This document shows positions 28,907 to 36,751 of a stretch of 64,000 nucleotides of DNA, in pieces. The translations under genes and the position numbers were made by a program. Positions within the stretch are counted from its first letter, which is position 1; every line of letters starts with the position of its first letter. Location of the stretch: the NCBI GenBank assembly GCA_015057325.1, contig SVEQ01000009.1:52096-116095 (forward strand). Direction: 5' to 3'. Origin of the DNA: Lachnospiraceae bacterium (GTDB lineage: Bacteria; Bacillota; Clostridia; Lachnospirales; Lachnospiraceae). The notes below the pieces were generated by a model, which made no database searches, was not told the DNA's origin, and saw nothing but the letters and a program-made list of their open reading frames with translations.

Positions 28907-29077
28907 CTTATTATCTTTCAAATCTTTTGCAATTTCTTCACTAATGTTAATCTTCACCCTCAAGATGAACCGTAATATAATCATGTCCTCAGCATCTGCA
29001 AATAATAGTCTTGCAGAGTTAATCTGCGACGACAACTCCTTAGTCTTGAACTTCTTGTCTCCCGGCATCATTAACAA
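28907..29077 (-). pseudogene. Possible gene fragment upstream of hipB
   Basis: An open frame from ATG 29077 reads about 57 residues with normal amino acid use (AEDMIILRFILRVKIN, then EEIAKDLKDN), then continues into the repeat and the hipB promoter, where it is clearly chimeric. No ribosome binding site is seen, and the frame overlaps the operators. It is probably the start of a disrupted gene of unknown family; it may equally be noise. Confidence 0.3.
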
Positions 29078-29223
29078 ATAAAACTTGGTTTTTTGTCTGT
29101 TACAAATCTACCGTTAAATAATTGTATCTCCATCCTGCCAAATTACTCCTTCCGCTTACAATTCTTTTTCCTAACAAAGGAAGTCTTGTTCATACATATA
29201 TCCTCATTTAATCCTCCGTCAAC

Positions 29224-29589
29224 TCACCCGATTATTACGGACAACTTCTTGCCAAGGAAAACTCCAATAATACAGCAACATACGCTCAAGGCAACATACG
29301 CTCCGCCAAGAATATAGGCTTTATGTTCAAATAATTGATATGCTTCTAAAGAAAATGTTGAAAATGTGGTAAAGCCACCACACACTCCTGTCTTCCAGAA
29401 AAGCACGCTATTGGGTGAAACATCACCACGTTTATCATTTAATCCTACGATAAATCCAATTAAAATTGCGCCAAAAATGTTGGTCAATAATGTGAGTATC
29501 GGAAACTCATTCTTTATCGGTATCAAACTGATTGCATATCTAGCTACCGCCCCAAGAGCACCACCAAGTGCCACAAATATAAAGTTCAT
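29224..29589 (-). CDS. crcB: Fluoride exporter CrcB/Fluc
   Basis: 121 aa with four hydrophobic helices. Family blocks are GGALGAVARY at the start, LTNIFGAILIGF (the Asn lining the pore) and GVCGGFTTFSTFS. It works as a dual-topology dimer that lets fluoride leave the cell. AGGAGGT precedes the ATG. No fluoride riboswitch is recognisable in the 68 bases before it, and it follows an ABC exporter on the same strand, so it is probably read through from that gene. Its 3' end is duplicated at 27.24 kb. Confidence 0.93.
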   Translation of the reverse strand: MNFIFVALGGALGAVARYAISLIPIKNEFPILTLLTNIFGAILIGFIVGLNDKRGDVSPNSVLFWKTGVCGGFTTFSTFSLEAYQLFEHKAYILGGAYVALSVCCCIIGVFLGKKLSVIIG

Positions 29590-29657
29590 TGTCTACCTCC
29601 TTAAAATGAGCCATTAAATCAAAGTCCGTTAAAATACCTATTAATAGACTAATCCCT

Positions 29658-31394
29658 TTAAGAGGACTTCGTCCACTTATATAGTTGTGCATATACTCCA
29701 TCCAACTTCATAAGCTCGTCATGGGTTCCACTTTCCTCAATTCCATTCTCTGTAAGAACAAGTATCCTCTCCGCATTTCTGATAGTGGAAAGTCGGTGCG
29801 CTATAACAAATGTTGTCCTGTTATGCGCCAACTTTTCAAGCGATTCCTTGACTATGTTCTCACTCTCATTATCCAATGCACTCGTTGCCTCATCAAATAT
29901 CAAGATTGGTGGATTCTTAAGAAACACTCTGGCTATTGACAATCTCTGTTTCTGTCCACCTGAAAGTTTGATTCCACGTTGTCCTATGTCTGTTTCATAT
30001 CCGTTTGGCAGCTCCATTATAAATTCATGCGCATTTGCCTTCTTAGCTGCTTCTATGACCTCTTCCTTAGTTGCACCCGGCTTTCCGTATACGATATTGT
30101 CATACACCGTTCCGGCAAAGAGATACACATCTTGCTGAACAATTCCGATATTATTACGAAGACTCTTTAAGGTGATGTCCCTAATGTCTTTTCCGTCGAC
30201 AGTTATTCTTCCCTTGGTCACATCATAAAATCTCGGAATCAGACTGCAAAGTGTCGTCTTGCCACCACCCGACGATCCCACCAGTGCCACATAAGCTCCT
30301 GCAGGAACATTTAAATTAATGTGTCTTAGCACCCTATGTGCTGTATCGTTGTATTTAAATGATACATCCTCAAAAATTATATCTCCCCTGACATTCTCAA
30401 GTTCAATAGCATTCTCTGAATCCTTGATATCCGGTTCAATCTCAAGTATCTCAACAAATCTCTCAAACCCTGAGTAGCCGTTCTGAAATGATTCCGTGAA
30501 ATCTATAAGTGTCTTAATCGGGTCCGTAAATATATTGATATATAACAAGAATGCAATAAAGTCCGGAACCTTGACCGCATCATGTGCAAGCAACACTCCG
30601 CCAACCATTATAACAACAATATTTATAAGCATTGTAAATGCTGTCATTCCCGAATGGAAAAATCCCATGAAGAAATAGCTGTTCTTCTTAGCACTTAAGA
30701 ATCCATCATTTCCTCTCTTAAACTTCTCATTTTCTATATCCTCATTTGCAAAGGATTTAACGACTCTGATTCCCGAAAGATTATCCTCTATCTGAGAGTT
30801 TATCTCCGAAATCTTAACACGATTTTCTTTGAACGCTCTCTTCATTCTCTTATTAAGAAAGAACGCATATGCAAACATGACCGGAACCAGCGCAAATGCC
30901 GCAAGTGTGAGTTCAAAACTTATTCTTGAAAGAATAATAAACGCACCTATTATCTTGATAAATGAGATGGCTATATTCTCGGGTCCGTGATGCAACAGCT
31001 CCGAGATGTCAAACAGATCACTTGTGATCCTGCTCATAAGTTGTCCGACCTTTTCCTCATCAAAAAACGAAAACGACAGCTTCTGATAATGTGCAAATAT
31101 CTGCGCACGCATATCATATTCCATCTTCGCACCCATAACGTGTCCAATATTGGTAATGAAATAATTCGCACCAAACTGTATAAACACCAAAACAATAAGT
31201 CCAAGACCAATTAACAATATTTGGTCTACTGCGCCCTCTTCTTTGATGACCATGATATTGGCGGTGATATATCTTACCGCTATCGGAATGACCAATGCGA
31301 TTATAGACGATAGAAATGCAAAGAACATATCCGCTATAAATGTTCCCATATATGGTTTGTAATAACTTATCATTCTTTTGATGTTGCTCTTCAT
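29658..31394 (-). CDS. ABC exporter, fused permease and ATPase (MsbA/LmrA type)
   Basis: 578 aa. Six transmembrane helices (about 15-310) precede a nucleotide-binding domain with Walker A GSSGGGKTT near residue 375, Q-loop, the signature LSGGQKQR near 480, Walker B ILIFDEATSALD and the H-loop AHRLS. It is a homodimeric or heterodimeric half-transporter for lipids, drugs or peptides; the substrate is unknown. A partner half-transporter is not nearby. The first codons and leader are duplicated at 27.29 kb. Confidence 0.93.
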   Translation of the reverse strand: MKSNIKRMISYYKPYMGTFIADMFFAFLSSIIALVIPIAVRYITANIMVIKEEGAVDQILLIGLGLIVLVFIQFGANYFITNIGHVMGAKMEYDMRAQIFAHYQKLSFSFFDEEKVGQLMSRITSDLFDISELLHHGPENIAISFIKIIGAFIILSRISFELTLAAFALVPVMFAYAFFLNKRMKRAFKENRVKISEINSQIEDNLSGIRVVKSFANEDIENEKFKRGNDGFLSAKKNSYFFMGFFHSGMTAFTMLINIVVIMVGGVLLAHDAVKVPDFIAFLLYINIFTDPIKTLIDFTESFQNGYSGFERFVEILEIEPDIKDSENAIELENVRGDIIFEDVSFKYNDTAHRVLRHINLNVPAGAYVALVGSSGGGKTTLCSLIPRFYDVTKGRITVDGKDIRDITLKSLRNNIGIVQQDVYLFAGTVYDNIVYGKPGATKEEVIEAAKKANAHEFIMELPNGYETDIGQRGIKLSGGQKQRLSIARVFLKNPPILIFDEATSALDNESENIVKESLEKLAHNRTTFVIAHRLSTIRNAERILVLTENGIEESGTHDELMKLDGVYAQLYKWTKSS

Positions 31395-31409
31395 ATCACG
31401 CCACCTTCT
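31383..31409. repeat. ABC-exporter start region (copy B, native)
   Basis: Native counterpart of 27294-27320. The 10 bases after it (31410-31419) occupy the place that holds 1552 bases of hipBA in copy A. Confidence 0.85.
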
Positions 31410-31419
31410 ACTTCATAAT

Positions 31420-31518
31420 TCAAGTTCTTTTCCTGACTCTGCCAACAATAATCCCTATCACGCTTCCAACTATAATCATGCATAACCCCATCTTTGTCAA
31501 GACACTTCCAATCCCCAT
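31420..31518 (-). CDS. Small single-helix membrane peptide or gene remnant
   Basis: 32 codons from ATG 31516-31518: a hydrophobic helix (IIVGSVIGIIVG) followed by a basic tail RVRKRT. No good ribosome binding site is visible, so it may be the C-terminus of a lost membrane protein rather than a gene. The final 34 bases recur at 28873-28906, beside hipB. Confidence 0.35.
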   Translation of the reverse strand: MGIGSVLTKMGLCMIIVGSVIGIIVGRVRKRT

Positions 31519-31596
31519 ATTAATGGAGGCTTCCGGAAATTATTATTGATGATAAAACTTTTTTAGCTAAATTCATATTATGTATTTCTCCATCCG

Positions 31597-31812
31597 ATCA
31601 AAATAATTATCAAACTACCATTTAAATATACTAATTATAAATGTAAAATAACCACCCAGTCAACCTGGGTGGTTAGGAAACAAAACCGTGTGATTGGTAT
31701 TACTTGCTATATTCCAATACCGGGCCAACCTTCTTCTGTTTCGTACTTGCCCTTACTTCCAATCATCTGCGGATTAATAAGTATCATACAATAGGATTCT
31801 TGCATTTCAATG
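31597..31812. other. Non-coding mosaic with a peptide-deformylase fragment and a terminator
   Basis: No gene is supported here. A 27-base block near 31597-31624 matches 37116-37142, between the Spx-like and deformylase genes. A terminator hairpin lies at 31644-31675. Bases 31726-31785 match 37300-37359, an internal part of the deformylase gene (INPQ.IGSKGKYETEEG), then the frame ends. The segment is a scrambled, deleted copy of the 37.1-37.4 kb locus. Confidence 0.75.
31644..31675 (-). terminator. Terminator-like hairpin, family member 1
   Basis: AACCACCCAG pairs with CTGGGTGGTT around a short loop, followed on the minus strand by ATTTTA. The same hairpin recurs in near-identical form at 34267-34297 and 50795-50825. 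Confidence 0.75.
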
Positions 31813-32190
31813 TTACGCTTCTTCTACATATCGAAAAGACTGCGGAGCGCAACTTATCCCATACTCTATCAGTTTCTTAGGTTTAATGTATTTTATGACA
31901 TTTTTAAGTTTATATGCAACTGCTTGTTCTCTATCTTCATAATATTTATCAAAAAAAGCTTTATCAATGCCTGATTTCTTTTCCGTTTTCTTCCAGATTG
32001 TCTCAGGATTATCAATAAGCACGTCCTCTACTTCTGCTTCACCTACAACCCTCATTATTGGATTTGTAGAATAAATCAAAATTTTATCCACATGCCTTTT
32101 ACAAGCTTTTTTTCTAAACTCATATTTCTTGGTTCCATTCATTATATTTTCAACATGTTCGGGATTAATTGATAACAGGATTGCACACAT
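31813..32190 (-). CDS. ASCH-domain (PUA-like) protein
   Basis: 125 aa from ATG 32188-32190, with CGGAG seven bases upstream (an in-frame GTG at 32199 overlaps it). The pattern SINPEHVENIMNGTKKYEFR and the following charged KKACKR...ILIYST block fit the ASCH superfamily, PUA-like domains thought to bind RNA or modified nucleic acid and regulate translation. It lies just after a GNAT/PUA-like gene and has its own sigma-A-type promoter at 32226-32254. It is cytoplasmic. The target is unknown. Confidence 0.8.
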   Translation of the reverse strand: MCAILLSINPEHVENIMNGTKKYEFRKKACKRHVDKILIYSTNPIMRVVGEAEVEDVLIDNPETIWKKTEKKSGIDKAFFDKYYEDREQAVAYKLKNVIKYIKPKKLIEYGISCAPQSFRYVEEA

Positions 32191-32225
32191 TATTTTCACT
32201 CCGTTTCTTTTACTATGTATGTTAT

Positions 32226-32254
32226 ATTATACAGTAACCATTATATCAGTGCAA
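32226..32254 (-). promoter_or_regulatory. Sigma-A-type promoter of the ASCH gene
   Basis: On the minus strand, TTGCAC (32249-32254) and TATAAT (32226-32231) are separated by 17 bp; the start codon follows about 35 bases later. It lies inside the gap after the GNAT gene. Confidence 0.65.
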
Positions 32255-32269
32255 CTTCAGTTTCAAACA

Positions 32270-33319
32270 CTATTTCTTCTCACACAATGTTTTAGTAGCA
32301 TCTCCTTTCATAGCAATTTTATTAAATTGCTCATTTGTCAGTTCAAAAAATCCCCAATACTGATTACGTTCCAATCCAATTTCCTCTATTAAATCATGAC
32401 GAACAATTCTCTTCTTCAAAGCAACATTATAGGTCATCTTTATTGCTTTGCACCCTCCTCTGTTATACCATTTACGCAAATCATCCTTGTCAAATACGCT
32501 GTACTTACACACATATTCATAGAATTCTTCAAAGCAACTGAATTCACTCTGTCTTTTCACGCATTCTACTACACAAATAGATGTTGCAACAGCAGTATAT
32601 TCTGCACTTCTTCCGTGTTCAGCAGTTCTATAAAGTACTACAATATCACCATACTTTAAGTTTTCTACCTGTTCCATCGTGCATACATAAATTTTATGAA
32701 TAGAATTAGTATAAGATACATCTGTAACTATGTTCTTATTTTCTGTTGTTAATATAGAATCCGGAAACATAACAGAATGGTATTTAGGATAAATACCTAA
32801 CAAATATTTTTTTGTTACACCGGTATCAACAAACGGGAAATCCTTGTTTATATCCCCCGTTAGTCTCTTCATCTGTTTCAAATATACATTTTCTTTGTAT
32901 TTACCATTCCCTTTTACTCCATATTGTTCAAATCCAAACTGCTGAACTAGGGCGACGAGTGAACGATGTTTGTCATATATAGTTACATAACACACATCTA
33001 CATTTTCTTTTATGGCATAATCCATAATAATTTTAATAAATTGTTCCCCCATTTTAGTCCCATGAGCATCAATTTTAAACGTTCCTACTTTCAGAATTTT
33101 GTTTGCAATAATATTGGGTTCTACGTCATCCACAAGCTGATCTTCAAGTTTCAAATATAAAAAACCAATAATCTTATTGTTTTCATATTGTACAAAAGCA
33201 TCTTGATCACTTTTTCCTTTAAACCAATCATCAAAGCCATGATAATCATCCCTCAGTGACTGAAAAAAAGAATCCTGTAAATCTATTTCTTTAAATGTTT
33301 TGCGAACTATATTATTCAA
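32270..33319 (-). CDS. GNAT acetyltransferase fused to a PUA-like domain
   Basis: 349 aa when started at TTG 33317-33319, which has AGGAGGT seven bases upstream; the open frame extends to 33355 but those codons run through the binding site. Residues 1-160 look like a GNAT fold (VQYENNKIIGFLYL, DAHGTKMGEQFIKIIMDYA, late FGFEQYGVKG). Residues about 200-345 resemble an EVE/ASCH-like PUA domain (KYGDIVVLYRT). GNAT-PUA fusions next to ASCH proteins are a known pairing predicted to act on RNA or translation. The promoter contains a LexA box (33373-33386), so induction by DNA damage is likely, unusual for such a gene. Substrate unknown; it could be a growth-control toxin. Confidence 0.75.
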   Translation of the reverse strand: MNNIVRKTFKEIDLQDSFFQSLRDDYHGFDDWFKGKSDQDAFVQYENNKIIGFLYLKLEDQLVDDVEPNIIANKILKVGTFKIDAHGTKMGEQFIKIIMDYAIKENVDVCYVTIYDKHRSLVALVQQFGFEQYGVKGNGKYKENVYLKQMKRLTGDINKDFPFVDTGVTKKYLLGIYPKYHSVMFPDSILTTENKNIVTDVSYTNSIHKIYVCTMEQVENLKYGDIVVLYRTAEHGRSAEYTAVATSICVVECVKRQSEFSCFEEFYEYVCKYSVFDKDDLRKWYNRGGCKAIKMTYNVALKKRIVRHDLIEEIGLERNQYWGFFELTNEQFNKIAMKGDATKTLCEKK

Positions 33320-33366
33320 TAACACCACCTCCTCTGATCCGTCATATAATAACAATTCATATATAT

Positions 33367-33395
33367 ATTATATGAACATTTGTTCGATTTGTAAA
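33367..33395 (-). promoter_or_regulatory. Promoter with LexA (SOS) box in the spacer
   Basis: On the minus strand, -35 TTTACA (33390-33395), a 17-bp spacer and -10 TATAAT (33367-33372). The spacer contains CGAACAAATGTTCA (33373-33386), one base from the Firmicutes LexA consensus CGAAC-N4-GTTCG. A repressor bound there would cover the promoter of the GNAT/PUA gene. Confidence 0.8.
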
Positions 33396-33409
33396 GTACT
33401 ATTTTTTTA

Positions 33410-33781
33410 TCACACTCCGCCACAATTAAGTCCAACGACCTCTAACAGATACCGCTCCCTATTTTTTTCACTAAGCGATTCATACTGGAACAGGAACAAC
33501 TTCTCCATAATCTCACGCGCCGATGTAGTCCCGCAATTTCTAATAGATCTCAACTCCTTACCCGAAGCCAAGCCGTCAAACACATCACCAACTGTATTAT
33601 ATCCTGCCCTCTTCAAACAGTTATACGACCTGACACTTAAATCAAGCGCCTCCAAGCCCACCTCACTCATTTTCTCCGTCATGTGAAAACGAAAGCGAAA
33701 ATGGCCTCCATGTTTTTCACGAAGATGAACTCCTTCCACTTTGTTCATCACATTCATTATCGTCTGACACTGATCTTTCAT
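33410..33781 (-). CDS. RNA polymerase alpha-CTD-like helix-hairpin-helix protein (copy 1)
   Basis: 123 aa from ATG 33779-33781 with GGAGG eight bases upstream; that start lies inside the preceding Lrp gene, a 65-base overlap implying coupled translation. Residues about 45-110 (LDLSVRSYNCLKRAGYNT, a GKELRSIRNCG block, then REIMEKL) match the C-terminal domain of RpoA, which contacts DNA and activators. The N-terminal 45 residues are basic and unknown. It may act as a detached alpha-CTD working with the Lrp-like regulator. The copy at 49944-50309 is nearly identical but differs in the last dozen residues. Confidence 0.78.
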   Translation of the reverse strand: MKDQCQTIMNVMNKVEGVHLREKHGGHFRFRFHMTEKMSEVGLEALDLSVRSYNCLKRAGYNTVGDVFDGLASGKELRSIRNCGTTSAREIMEKLFLFQYESLSEKNRERYLLEVVGLNCGGV

Positions 33782-34220
33782 ATCTGATACCTCCATACAC
33801 ATCCTTGACGACCTCCTTAACGGCATGGCAATGCAACTCCTCAAGGTCATCACCGCATTCTTTCTGAATCATTTTAATTAGATATTTGAGGTCATTAGGA
33901 GAATCAGATACTGCAACTACATGAATATGGTTTTTCTTAAGCGTCGTAAATATCTGGCGTATAAATGCAGTCCTTGTGGAAACATAATCAAGCACCCGCT
34001 CAAACCTGTCATCTTTCGTCACGATATCAATAAAAACCGTCACTTCTCCAGGCTTATAAATGCATGTATTATATCCACGAATGATACCTGCATCCTCAAG
34101 CTTTTTCACGCGCTTTTTGGCCGCCACACGTGACATACCAACAGCATCACCGATATCCCGGTAACTCATACGCGCATTACCTTTTATGAGTTTGAGTATC
34201 TTTTCATCTGTTTTGTCCAT
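33717..34220 (-). CDS. Lrp/AsnC-family transcriptional regulator (copy 1)
   Basis: 167 aa from ATG 34218-34220 with GAGGAG eight bases upstream (a GTG at 34229 overlaps it). The N-terminus is the Lrp winged helix (KTDEKILKLIKGNARMS, then the AAKKRVKKLEDAGIIRGY recognition part). The C-terminal ligand-binding half is only loosely like the usual RAM domain, and the tail ends in SGRSSSS. It overlaps an alpha-CTD-like gene, and the pair is present twice in the window. The encoded protein is identical to that at 50245-50748, so the duplication is recent or maintained by gene conversion. Confidence 0.88.
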   Translation of the reverse strand: MDKTDEKILKLIKGNARMSYRDIGDAVGMSRVAAKKRVKKLEDAGIIRGYNTCIYKPGEVTVFIDIVTKDDRFERVLDYVSTRTAFIRQIFTTLKKNHIHVVAVSDSPNDLKYLIKMIQKECGDDLEELHCHAVKEVVKDVYGGIRYERSVSDDNECDEQSGRSSSS

Positions 34221-34266
34221 TGACCTCACTCCTCAGCGTCGACTCTGAATGAAATAATTATAAATG

Positions 34267-34297
34267 TAAAATAACCACCCAGTCAACCTAGGTGGTT
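34267..34297 (-). terminator. Terminator-like hairpin, family member 2
   Basis: AACCACC (34273-34279) pairs with GGTGGTT (34291-34297), followed on the minus strand by ATTTTA. In copy 2 the same hairpin sits just after the membrane-protein gene, its likely native role; here that gene is truncated. Confidence 0.7.
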
Positions 34298-34321
34298 ACG
34301 AAACGAAACCATATAATTGGA

Positions 34322-34337
34322 TACGCTAAATGATTCC
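34322..34337. repeat. Recurrent motif GGAATCATTTAGCGTA
   Basis: Representative copy, written as on the minus strand. Exact or near-exact copies, all in the same orientation, lie at about 36667-36677 (short), 37598-37614, 38073-38087, 38753-38768, 39992-40007, 50850-50865 (duplicate of this one), 51443-51457 and 57390-57405. Several coincide with the 3' end of a gene or with a junction between gene fragments. Confidence 0.8.
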
Positions 34338-34382
34338 TGTCAAGCAACAACACAAAAACATTGGCATATCACTTCTCTCTTC

Positions 34383-34564
34383 TTAGTAATCTTCCCATCC
34401 TTCATTATCCTCAAAATCATCCCACGCATCGTCCTCGTCCTCAAACTCATCCTTGTAGTCCTCATAGTAACTATCCACATCATAGTCATCAGGATCGTGT
34501 GATTTCTCGGTTGTTTTCCTGCTTGATGATTTGCCGCTTTGGGTGGTTGTGTTGTTGTTACTTT
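34383..34564 (-). pseudogene. 3' fragment of the acidic-tailed membrane protein gene
   Basis: Same sequence as 50911-51092, the last 60 codons of the gene at 50911-51732 (Thr/Ser-rich then highly acidic tail ending GWEDY). The upstream part is missing; at 34565 the sequence switches to a fragment reading TTTGAAAACTCCAATGC, which elsewhere belongs to the SCP2 gene end. No start codon or ribosome binding site remains. Confidence 0.9.
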
Positions 34565-34628
34565 AGTTTGAAAACTCCAATGCTTGTATAATTTCTAGTT
34601 TTACAAACTTTTTTAATTTTATGATACT

Positions 34629-35420
34629 CTATACCTTTCTCAACACAGCAAGAGCCGCATAATGTTGCACTTCAAACTGTTCAGGTGCGATTCTATCAAG
34701 TAGCTGCTTATGCTCATCATCCCACTTTCCCAGTTCTTCCTCTGACAAGGACGCTCCCACACCTCTGCAGGCTTTCATCCGGCCATGCCATGACTCTCTT
34801 GTAAATGGTACCATGAGATCATATTCTTCATGATCCTCCACCTCGAAATATTCATGAGCAACATCAGGAATCCATATAGGATGACGCGTTTCCCCGGCAC
34901 CTGACCATTGCGGACTGTACTTAAGCACAAGTTCCTCACTCGCCCCGGCAATACTGTCTTCAAAAGGCAGCCATGCCATATACAGAATCAATAATTTCCC
35001 ATTCTTTTTAAGAAGTTTGGACAGTTTAGGCATAACCTTTTCATGATCAAAATACCAAAAGCACTGACAAGCGGTAATAACCTCAAAGGTTTCATCAGGG
35101 GAATCGACATCCTCTGCTGAAACCGCCTTAAAATCTATCTTCATATTCGCAGCATCCGCCAAAATCTTCGCCTGCTCAATCTGCTCTGCGGATATATCAG
35201 TCCCAATCCATTCTGCCCCGTATTTATACATATTACGTGGCAGTACGCCTGTACCAGTTCCTATATCAAGGACTTTCTGCCCATTTACACAAAGTCCCCT
35301 GCCTACTATTTTCTTATAAAACTCATCCGGATAGATATCTCTGTACTTGGCATATTCCTTTGATGTTTTCCCCCAGTCAAATGCTTTTCCGGCATCTATC
35401 CTACTATCTGTTATCTCCAT
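34629..35420 (-). CDS. Class I SAM-dependent methyltransferase
   Basis: 263 aa. Motif I VLDIGTGTGVL near residue 50, an acidic end of beta-2 in WIGTDIS, motif II around AVSAEDVD and the ACQCFWYFD post-motif II block define a UbiE/methyltransferase-11 fold. AGAGAGG precedes the ATG. The methyl acceptor is unknown. It is a complete gene within the mosaic region and is followed, across a fragment junction, by the duplicated 1.14-kb repeat. Confidence 0.88.
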   Translation of the reverse strand: MEITDSRIDAGKAFDWGKTSKEYAKYRDIYPDEFYKKIVGRGLCVNGQKVLDIGTGTGVLPRNMYKYGAEWIGTDISAEQIEQAKILADAANMKIDFKAVSAEDVDSPDETFEVITACQCFWYFDHEKVMPKLSKLLKKNGKLLILYMAWLPFEDSIAGASEELVLKYSPQWSGAGETRHPIWIPDVAHEYFEVEDHEEYDLMVPFTRESWHGRMKACRGVGASLSEEELGKWDDEHKQLLDRIAPEQFEVQHYAALAVLRKV

Positions 35421-35450
35421 TTATTTAACCTCTCTTAGTTTTTTGCCCCA

Positions 35451-35870
35451 TCAGAAAACGCATGAAAGGAATCCTGAATGCAATCTCTGCACAGGCAAAT
35501 GCTTTCCGTTTCCAATCAGTGCCAGAATCATAAACCATTCCGTAAAGGCTTTTGCTACTGTATTTATATTCCCAAATTCTTTTCCCGACCAGATAAACAT
35601 ATAAACATCGGCTATGCCTGCAATGAGACCGACAGCAAAGGTAACATGTCTGTTTTTTTCTGTTGTTTCCAATACATTGTCATTTGCAAAAATGTAATAA
35701 CCGATAAGGAATACACCGAACACAAAAGGAATAATAAGCCTCTTTACCCTTTCGGAAATGAACTGTCCGTAAGTACGCTTCTTCAATGCATACCTTGCAC
35801 TTACTCCTGCCAGCAGAAACATGACAGGCATATAAAAAGGACTGCAAAATACGATAAAGTGTTTTCGCAC
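35451..35870 (-). pseudogene. Truncated acyltransferase-3 family gene
   Basis: The frame encodes about 139 residues with the pattern FYMPVMFLLAGVSARYALKK and SERVKRLIIPFVFGV, typical of the N-terminal third of membrane O-acyltransferases (about 350-400 aa). It then jumps to a middle block (SGKEFGNINTVAKAFTEWFM) and ends early. The true N-terminus with the catalytic-region His is missing and there is at least one internal deletion. It is probably a remnant, not a functional enzyme. Confidence 0.75.
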
Positions 35871-35964
35871 GTTCTTTAATTCCTTTCATCATTATTGTTC
35901 CAAACCGGATAGTACACTCTTGCGGGTATACTCCTCATCGTACCGGGCTCCAATTCAAATAAAA

Positions 35965-36651
35965 CTATTTCATACCCTTTTTAAGCTTCTTTATAAACTT
36001 CTTCTTTTTTGTATATTTAAGTTTCTCAAAATCCACAGAGTTTTTGAAATCATATTTTGAATCAATAAGTTTAATTCCTTCAGCCCTCGTCATATGATCA
36101 CCATCAACGTTACAATCGTCTCCTTCTCTGCCGTAATCAGCATAACGATGCCCATATATATACGCGTTTGACTTTTTACTGTATTTGTATATTGATATCT
36201 GGAGAGCCCACCGATCGGTGTTTACAATTTCATGGCAGTAATAAGTCCTTATTTCCTTTGTCTTTTTATTGAATTCTGTTTTGAAAATGTAATGTTTGTT
36301 ATTATTAGGACCACCTCTAAAATGTGTCCAGCCTGTAATTTTGTTTTTCTTCTTATCGTAGAAGGAAACACGATAGTCTCCGGCGTCGCCACTAGCATAC
36401 AAACCATTTACTATTTCCGGAGTAGTTATTTTAGGAATGTATCTTGCAATCAACTCAGGTATTCCGTCTCCATTAATATCTTTTATGCAATATTCCGTGT
36501 ATTGTCCAACATACAACTTGCCTGTAACCTGACCATAAAACGCTTTATACAATTTCTTTTTATTATATTTTGCCGCATTAACATCAACCGACTGAGCAAG
36601 CCCAATACCAACAATAAGTACTATAAGAAACAGTTTTAAAAGTCTCTTCAT
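35965..36651 (-). CDS. Secreted protein of unknown function
   Basis: 228 aa from ATG 36649-36651 behind AGGGGAGGT; the longer open frame lacks a binding site. A clean signal peptide (1-27, ending VNAA) precedes a basic, Tyr/Lys-rich mature domain. One calcium-loop-like segment, DINGDGIPE near residue 55, resembles FG-GAP or dockerin loops. No catalytic motif is seen. The C-terminus is very Lys-rich (KKKKFIKKLKKG) like the surface proteins at 4.6-10 kb, which may bind the wall. It is complete, although surrounded by gene fragments. Confidence 0.75.
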   Translation of the reverse strand: MKRLLKLFLIVLIVGIGLAQSVDVNAAKYNKKKLYKAFYGQVTGKLYVGQYTEYCIKDINGDGIPELIARYIPKITTPEIVNGLYASGDAGDYRVSFYDKKKNKITGWTHFRGGPNNNKHYIFKTEFNKKTKEIRTYYCHEIVNTDRWALQISIYKYSKKSNAYIYGHRYADYGREGDDCNVDGDHMTRAEGIKLIDSKYDFKNSVDFEKLKYTKKKKFIKKLKKGMK

Positions 36652-36751
36652 TCGTATACCTCCCCTTAAATGATTCCTTAAAATGTAATCAATCTCCGTT
36701 ACTTCCTTAAAAAAGCTTTTCAATGTATTAACCATTAAAGCCACTTCTTTT

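Larger units (their letters stand above)
33425..34564. repeat. 1.14-kb direct repeat, copy 1
   Basis: Matches 49953-51092 at a constant offset of 16,528. Apart from several changes in the first 60 bases I see no differences; the Lrp proteins are identical. It carries the alpha-CTD-like gene 3' region, the Lrp gene, a terminator and the last 182 bases of a membrane-protein gene that is complete only in copy 2. Confidence 0.95.

Noticed and set aside
29590..29657. Fluoride riboswitch ahead of crcB
   Set aside because: The 68-base gap lacks the conserved pseudoknot sequence, and the gene is probably read from the ABC exporter upstream.
32270..33355. Longer start for the GNAT gene at 33355
   Set aside because: The extra 12 codons run through the AGGAGGT site that serves the TTG at 33319.
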